From: Inia geoffrensis | Lineage: Eukaryota > Chordata > Mammalia > Artiodactyla > Iniidae | DNA: 64,000 nt | NCBI GenBank assembly: GCA_036417435.1 | Contig: CM070910.1 | Coordinates: forward strand, 16,309,501 to 16,373,500 | Direction: 5' to 3' | Shown: piece after piece, positions 59,119 to 64,000 of the stretch | Numbering within the stretch: position 1 is the stretch's first letter | Layout of the letters: each line of letters starts with the position of its first letter | Made by a program: the position numbers and the translations under genes | Notes under the pieces: model-generated | Told to the model about the DNA's origin: nothing | Databases searched by the model: none | What the model saw: the letters and a program-made list of their open reading frames with translations, nothing else

Positions 59119-59153
<35 letters not shown>
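58615..59153 (+). repeat. Heptanucleotide satellite, 77 units of GTYTACY
   Basis: 539 bp of perfectly phased 7-mers with no indel. Four variants make up all but one unit: GTCTACC, GTCTACT, GTTTACT and GTTTACC; one unit is GTCTACG. All variation in the four main types is C/T at positions 3 and 7. The variants are arranged in blocks, including an exact 56-bp tandem duplication at 59000-59111 and a longer block pattern repeated 217 bp apart. Because 7 is not a multiple of 3, all plus frames read the same heptapeptide cycle without stops, which creates a 278-codon open frame (58466-59302) with no coding meaning. Confidence 0.98.
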
Positions 59154-59157
<4 letters not shown>

Positions 59158-59423
59158 TCAAGAGCCTTTCCAGTTCATAGGTATTTTTACTATGGCATCC
59201 ATTTTCATAACGACTGTCCATAAAACAATCTGTTTATTCGGGAACATAATTTATATTATGTGCAGTGCTATTTGTTATAGAGTCATACCAAACGACACAT
59301 GACCTTGCAATTAGATAAGAGAAAGAAGCTATAACCTAACCAACGCAGCTGCTTTATCTGAGTGTCTTGGCTTATCAAAACAGCAGGTGGTAAAATTATG
59401 TTAGAAACCATTGATAAAGCTAA

Positions 59424-59823
59424 TGTTGTAATTTGAATTGTGCCCCCTAGTCCCTCGCCCGCCAATTTATATGTTGTAGTCTTAACCCTCACTACTCTAG
59501 AACGTGACTGTATTTGGAGATAGGATCTCTAAAGAGGTAAAGTTAAAATGAGGTCATTAGGCTGGGCCCTAATCCAATATGACTGATAAGAAGAGGAAAT
59601 TTGGGCAAATATGGGTACAGAGGGAGGACTCTGTGAAGACACAAGGAGAAGATGGCTGTCTATGAGCCAAGTGAGAGAGATGTGGAATACGTCCTTCTTT
59701 TATGGCCCTTAGAAAGAATCAATCTTACAGACAGCCTCCAGAATTGTGTGAAAATAAATTTCTCCTGTTTAAGCTACCCCAGTCTGTGGTACTCTGTTAC
59801 AGCAGCCCTAGCAAACTAATACA
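59424..59823 (+). mobile_element. Solo LTR of MaLR (MLT1) type
   Basis: 400 bp beginning TGTTGTAATTTGAATTGTG and ending GCAAACTAATACA. Internal text such as 'gactgtatttggagataggatc', 'atgaggtcattaggctgggccctaatcc', 'gaagacacaaggagaagatgg' and 'aaataaatttctcctgtttaagc' is typical of ERVL-MaLR LTRs. The 5-bp TSD is gctaa (59419-59423) and gctag (59824-59828). No internal retroviral genes adjoin, so it is a solo LTR. Confidence 0.85.
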
Positions 59824-59828
59824 GCTAG

Positions 59829-60276
59829 TGACATACATACATATATACATAAATGCCGTTACTCTTGAGCAAAACAGATGCTGGATTTGTACAATGACAC
59901 AAGATTTATAGCTCTTCACTTATATATAGCTTTAAAAGCTTTCTATTTGCTAAGATTTTTTTCAAGGAAAATAACTTTGTTATTGAGTGTTTAACACTCT
60001 CTAGATCTCTGTCTTTTTACCATTGAAACAATCGCTTTTATAACACTGTATTGAATTATTGACGTTTTTCAGTAATTATCACAGCAGAATAAACATTTTT
60101 ATGATGATTCGTCTGATATTATCAGATGATGTAAATGAAGTGATATTGTCTGTGAAGTGATCTTATAGCATTTTGAAAGATATCGTAAATTTCTCCTTAA
60201 AAGATCATGTTAAGCTTATATTTAGAGGATGGTAATTTTGAAGAGGTGAAGTGAATTGTAATTTATTAATGCTTTT
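59829..60276. other. AT-rich non-coding DNA
   Basis: No recognised feature. A short inverted pattern 'gtgatattgtctgtgaagtgatc' is noted without further support. Confidence 0.4.
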
Positions 60277-60292
60277 AAAAGGCACGGTGTTG

Positions 60293-60503
60293 GGCTTCCC
60301 TGGTGGCTCAGTGGTTGAGAGTCCGCCTGCCGATGCAGGGGACACGGGTTTGTGCCCTTGTCCGGGAAGATCCCACATGCTGCGGAGCGGCTGGGCCCGT
60401 GAGCCATGGCCGCTGAGCCTGCGCATCCGGAGCCTGTGCTGCGCAACGGGAGAGGCCACAAGAGTGAGAGGCCCCGTACCGCAAAAACAAACAAACAAAC
60501 AAA
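60293..60503 (+). mobile_element. CHR SINE (short form) with AAAC tail
   Basis: Starts ggcttccctggtggctcag and ends cgtaccgc plus AAAC units. An exact 16-bp TSD aaaaggcacggtgttg is at 60277-60292 and 60504-60519. Perfect TSD and low divergence suggest a young insertion. Confidence 0.96.
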
Positions 60504-60519
60504 AAAAGGCACGGTGTTG

Positions 60520-62640
60520 CTGTCGCATATGCCCTTCTCAACCCAGGCTGATGTACCTGGAACATCTGGTCTTTCATTCATTAAATTCAGCATTCCAATG
60601 GAAAGTGCTATTGGAACGTGCAAAGATTCAAACAACAAGCCAGAGCAGCTGCATCTGAGACCAGTTTTGTTTTGAAACCAGCAAACCCATGCAAATAAAC
60701 AACAGCAACACACATAAAGAGTGAATTAATGACAGCTTGCCGGAGATAACCCAAAAAGAAAAAAATTTCAATAGTAGTTTCCAGACTTCTCTCTAGAATC
60801 AAAAGAGTTGGGTTAATAATTATCCTGAATGAGATGGTAGATTTATATAAAATGAATTTATTCTACATTAAATATAAGAAAATATTTCAGAACATTTTAT
60901 ACTCAATGATCTTTCAAAATAAAATCATTCCATTTACACTTCACTACAAATTTCTCCTCTCTCCATTCCCCCATCCCCTGTCCCCAATTCTAAAGGAAGA
61001 AGAAGGGAGACAATTCAAAAGTTTTCTAATGTCCTATTGTAATTAGTAAGCCCCATAACCAGAGGCCTGTGGTCATGAAGCCTGGCCCAAGAAAGCAATT
61101 TCTGGAGTTCACAGGGTTGTTTTCACTGGGAAGCAAAACTCAGTTGGAAACTCCCAACTTGTCAGCTTTTCAGTCAGTGGAACTAATAAAGATATGTGCC
61201 TGGGAAAATTAATTTATTCATCTAGTCAAAAAATTTTAATTCAATCCTCATATATTGAGTAACAATGAAAACTTTCATAATTAGCTTGAATTATATGATA
61301 TTTTTATTAAAGAAAAACAAAGGAATTTAATTAAGAATGTCAAGGAAATAGGTCATATGATTAGCTACGAAATAACTCTAACTTTTGAATAAGCTCATTG
61401 TTGCTTAATTAAGGTATATTGATTTGTAGAAACTTCAGGGGTGCTTTTGTTACAAGTTGGAAATGCGCTGGATTTCTTAATACTGATACGTAAATTTTAT
61501 GCTTCTTAATTTACCTATTGGAACACTGTCAATAACACAGTTCAGTTCTTTCAGAAACAAATTTAATGATTAGCTCTTCCTCTATTTACACAAATCTATT
61601 TAGTTAATTTTATGCTCTTTCTTAAACAAAAATTCTAGAAGTGCTACCGGGCATAGTCTCATTGTTTGAACTTGCAGCTCTATATTTATAGCTAGGTCCC
61701 TACTTACTAATAACTTTAATTGCATCAATCATTCAGTATAAAATTGTGCTTTTTATTTTGACTTGTTCAGTGCTCATGGACTCCTGATTAAGAAACAGTT
61801 TTCTGATGCCAGCACGGCTGGAGTTCAATCTGTGGTCCAAAGCACTGGGAATGAGATTAATCAGTCTGTGTTGTCAAAAATTTACCGAAACATTTACTCT
61901 TTCAGGAGTGTTGTGCTAACCAAAGCACCATACTTCTGTCTAGTGACGCAGTCTGCTTGCCATTCCTACTCTTAAATTCTGCAAAATCTGGTTGCCAATC
62001 ACTTCCTTCTAGAAGGCTGCTAAGATTACCCATTTATGTTCCTCACTTATATTCTTAATTTTTGTCATTTTAATGAACATTCATTGGTATGTTGCCTTAT
62101 AATTTGTTTTCTAATGATTTAGTTCCTATGATGTGTCTTCATAGTTAGACTGTAAACCCTTGAGGACAGGCACTTCCCTGAGATTAGCACGTATTCACCT
62201 AGAAAGCTCAAATAATACTCCTAATGATGACCATCTAGCCACAGTAAAATTTTGAAGTGGTTTCTGAATAATCAAAGAAAGTTTAAACTGAGTTTCATGA
62301 TGGACTCTAATTTTTTGAAATGTGACAGTCCCTGAATGGTCAATGTATGTGGTCACTTTTGGTTCACAAAGCATGCATTCCCCAATCATTCTGAAGAAAC
62401 AGGAGCTTACTGTGTGGTGTTCTGCATACAGCAGGAGCTCAGGGATTGTGTTTGATTTTAACAAAATGGCACAACCCTTCCCCCCGCCCCAGGAAGAAAC
62501 TGTCTTTAATCTGGATCCTGTTATTTTAGATTTTGTGATAAACTGTCAAACAAGGTTCAGGCTGAAGCATATCTTTGTTTTTGCTGCGAAAGTGGGGTTT
62601 ATCTAGTAAATTATGAAGAAGGTGAGGGAATTTTAAATCA
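60520..62640. other. Non-coding DNA
   Basis: No exon or clear repeat apart from an L2-like hint at 62150-62185 ('ctgtaaacccttgaggacaggc'). Open frames are short and lack motifs. Confidence 0.4.
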
Positions 62641-62860
62641 TTCCCTCATTCAACAGCTATTTATTTAGCACCTACTAAGTATCATATACTCTTCTAGGCT
62701 CCTGGGATGTGTAAGAAAGCAAAACAGACAAGTATTCCTGCCCTGATGGAGTTTACATTCTAGTGGAGAGGAGTAGGGCAGGAAATACAATTAAAAAAAA
62801 GTAAATATATGGGGTAGTGACAATTGCTATAGAGGCAAATAAAGCAAGGAGGGAGGATAG
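62641..62860 (+). repeat. Ancient mammalian repeat
   Basis: Pattern 'cattcaacagctatttatttagcacctactaag', 'ctcttctaggctcctgggatg', 'cctgccctgatggagtttacattctagtgg', 'gcaaataaagcaagg' belongs to a common old LINE/MIR-class repeat. Exact family not assigned. Confidence 0.55.
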
Positions 62861-63059
62861 AGATGAAGAGAAGAAGCGAGAGGACACAGAGGTTGGTTAG
62901 GTAAGTACCCTTTGTTTGAACAAAGATGTGCTGAGGTGATAGCTGAGCCAGGGGTAAACCTGCAAATGCAAGAGCAGTGTAGTGTGTACCTGCCAGGCAC
63001 AGGTACCAGCAAGCAGCCCAGTGGCCTGGAGTGGGAGAGTGGTGGAAAATGAGGTCATA

Positions 63060-63190
63060 TCCTGCAGAACTGGTTCGCCACACTGCCTGCACATACAAAT
63101 CATCTGTGGAGCTGGAAGGACTCAGGCTCAGGCCCCAAACCAGAGACTATGGGTTTCAAAGACTCCTCAGTTGATCCACTGAAGTCCATG
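63060..63190 (+). repeat. MER5-like DNA transposon relic
   Basis: Text 'gcacatacaaatcatctgtggagctgg... ggctcaggccccaaaccagagactatgggttt' resembles degenerate MER5-class elements. Low certainty. Confidence 0.35.
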
Positions 63191-63498
63191 ATGAGAACTT
63201 GGGCTTGTGTTTCTATTAAAAAAATTTTTCCCCAGTTTTATTGAGGTATAATTCACAGACAGCACTGTATTAGTTTAAGGTGAACAGCATAATGGTTCGA
63301 TATAAGTATATAATGTGAAATGATCACCATGGTAAGTCTAGTTAACAGCCATCACCTTACACAGTTATGAATTTGTTTTTCTTATGATGAGAATTTTTAA
63401 GATCTACTCTCTTAGCAACTTCCAAATAAACAATACAGTATTGTTAACTATAGTCACCGTTACATCCCCAGGACTTATCTTGTAACTGGAAGTTTCTA

Positions 63499-63709
63499 TT
63501 TTTTTTTTTTTTTTTTGCGGTACGCGGGCCTCTCACCGTTGTGACCTCTCCCGTTGCGGAGCACAGGCTCCGGATGCGCAGGCTCAGCGGCCATGGCTCA
63601 CGGGCCCAGCCGCTCGGCGGCATGTGGGATCTTCCCGGACCGGGGCACGAACCCGCGTCCCCTGCATCGGCAGGCGGACTCTCAACCACTGCGCCACCAG
63701 GGAAGCCCC
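63499..63709 (-). mobile_element. CHR SINE (short form), nested in L1
   Basis: Antisense: T-run to 63516, then gcggtacgcgggcctctcac, ending gcgccaccagggaagcccc. The TSD agtttcta is at 63491-63498 and 63710-63717. Confidence 0.95.
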
Positions 63710-63929
63710 AGTTTCTACTTTTTGACCACCTTCACCCATTCCCCTTCAATCCCTGCCTCTGGTAACCACCAGTCTGTTCTGTTTCTATGAGTTCAGTTTT
63801 TTTCAGATCCTATGAGTGAGATCATACAGTATTTGTCTTTCTCTGTCTGACTTATTTTACTTAACATAATGGTCTCAGGGTCCACCCATGTTGTTGTAAA
63901 TTGCAAGATTTCCTTTTTTATGGTTGAAT

Positions 63930-63931
<2 letters not shown>

Positions 63932-63966
<35 letters not shown>
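63932..63966. repeat. (GT)n microsatellite
   Basis: About 17 GT units within the old L1 3' end. Confidence 0.96.
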
Positions 63967-63969
<3 letters not shown>

Positions 63970-64000
63970 CACATTTTCTTTATCCATTCATCCATCGATG

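Larger units (their letters stand above)
63215..64000 (-). mobile_element. Older L1 3' end, antisense, with nested SINE
   Basis: Complement of an L1 3' end: 'cagttttattgaggtataattcacagacagc', 'aacagccatcaccttacacagttatg', 'ttgttaactatagtcaccg', then after the SINE 'aaccaccagtctgttctgtttctatg' and 'cttatttacttaacataatggtc'-type text, running off the right edge. A (GT)n microsatellite lies inside it at about 63932-63966. Confidence 0.85.

Noticed and set aside
58615..59153. CRISPR array
   Set aside because: Units are 7 bp with no spacers, in a mammalian genome.
58466..59302. 278-codon open frame rich in Ser-Thr-Val-Tyr repeats
   Set aside because: It is the heptamer satellite read in phase; every plus frame gives the same stop-free cycle. 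No gene signal lies outside the array.

Overview
The window is mammalian nuclear DNA, almost certainly from a cetacean and most likely a toothed whale. The main evidence is ten copies of a tRNA-related SINE of the CHR type (opening gggcttccctggtggcgcag), mostly the ~210-bp short form typical of whales, plus LINE-1 copies of cetartiodactyl type. Nothing bacterial or plasmid-like is present. Single-base lesions, target-site duplications (TSDs) and nested insertions let many of the repeats be ordered in time.

Layout: 1-3.4 kb is a 5'-cut, sense L1 broken by a CHR SINE. 3.4-31.2 kb is AT-rich and has no recognisable coding exon; it holds old L1, L2 and MIR relics and three CHR SINEs. 31.3-33.0 kb is a strong CpG island with a (GCC)10 run. 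Read on the minus strand it looks like an ATG-free 5' non-coding exon with a good splice donor at 31775/31776, so 1-31775 would be a first intron. A YY1-like site in plus orientation leaves a divergent promoter possible. I could not name the gene. 33-41.5 kb is more non-coding sequence with SINEs, an old L1 split by an LTR-like element, and a hAT-like relic.

41.5-47.5 kb is an essentially full-length minus-strand L1 with both ORFs broken and a 14-bp TSD. 47.6-52.3 kb holds old L1 pieces and a short L1 with a perfect 17-bp TSD. 52.34-52.80 kb is an intronless, frameshifted copy of a fatty-acid-binding-protein mRNA, closest to FABP12. 53-58.4 kb is unassigned sequence and relics. 58,615-59,153 is a 77-copy heptanucleotide satellite with internal higher-order structure, grown inside a MIR-like repeat. 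It is followed by a MaLR-type solo LTR with a near-perfect 5-bp TSD, another CHR SINE, and an old L1 with a nested SINE at the right edge.

No intact protein-coding gene can be supported. The long open frames are transposon remnants, GC-rich shadows, or the heptamer array. The most useful points are the unnamed CpG-island promoter, the FABP12-like retrocopy, the heptamer satellite, and several unusual small retrotransposition events: a ~43-bp L1 insert with a TSD, a tail-less SINE with a TSD, and an orphan 21-bp SINE end.
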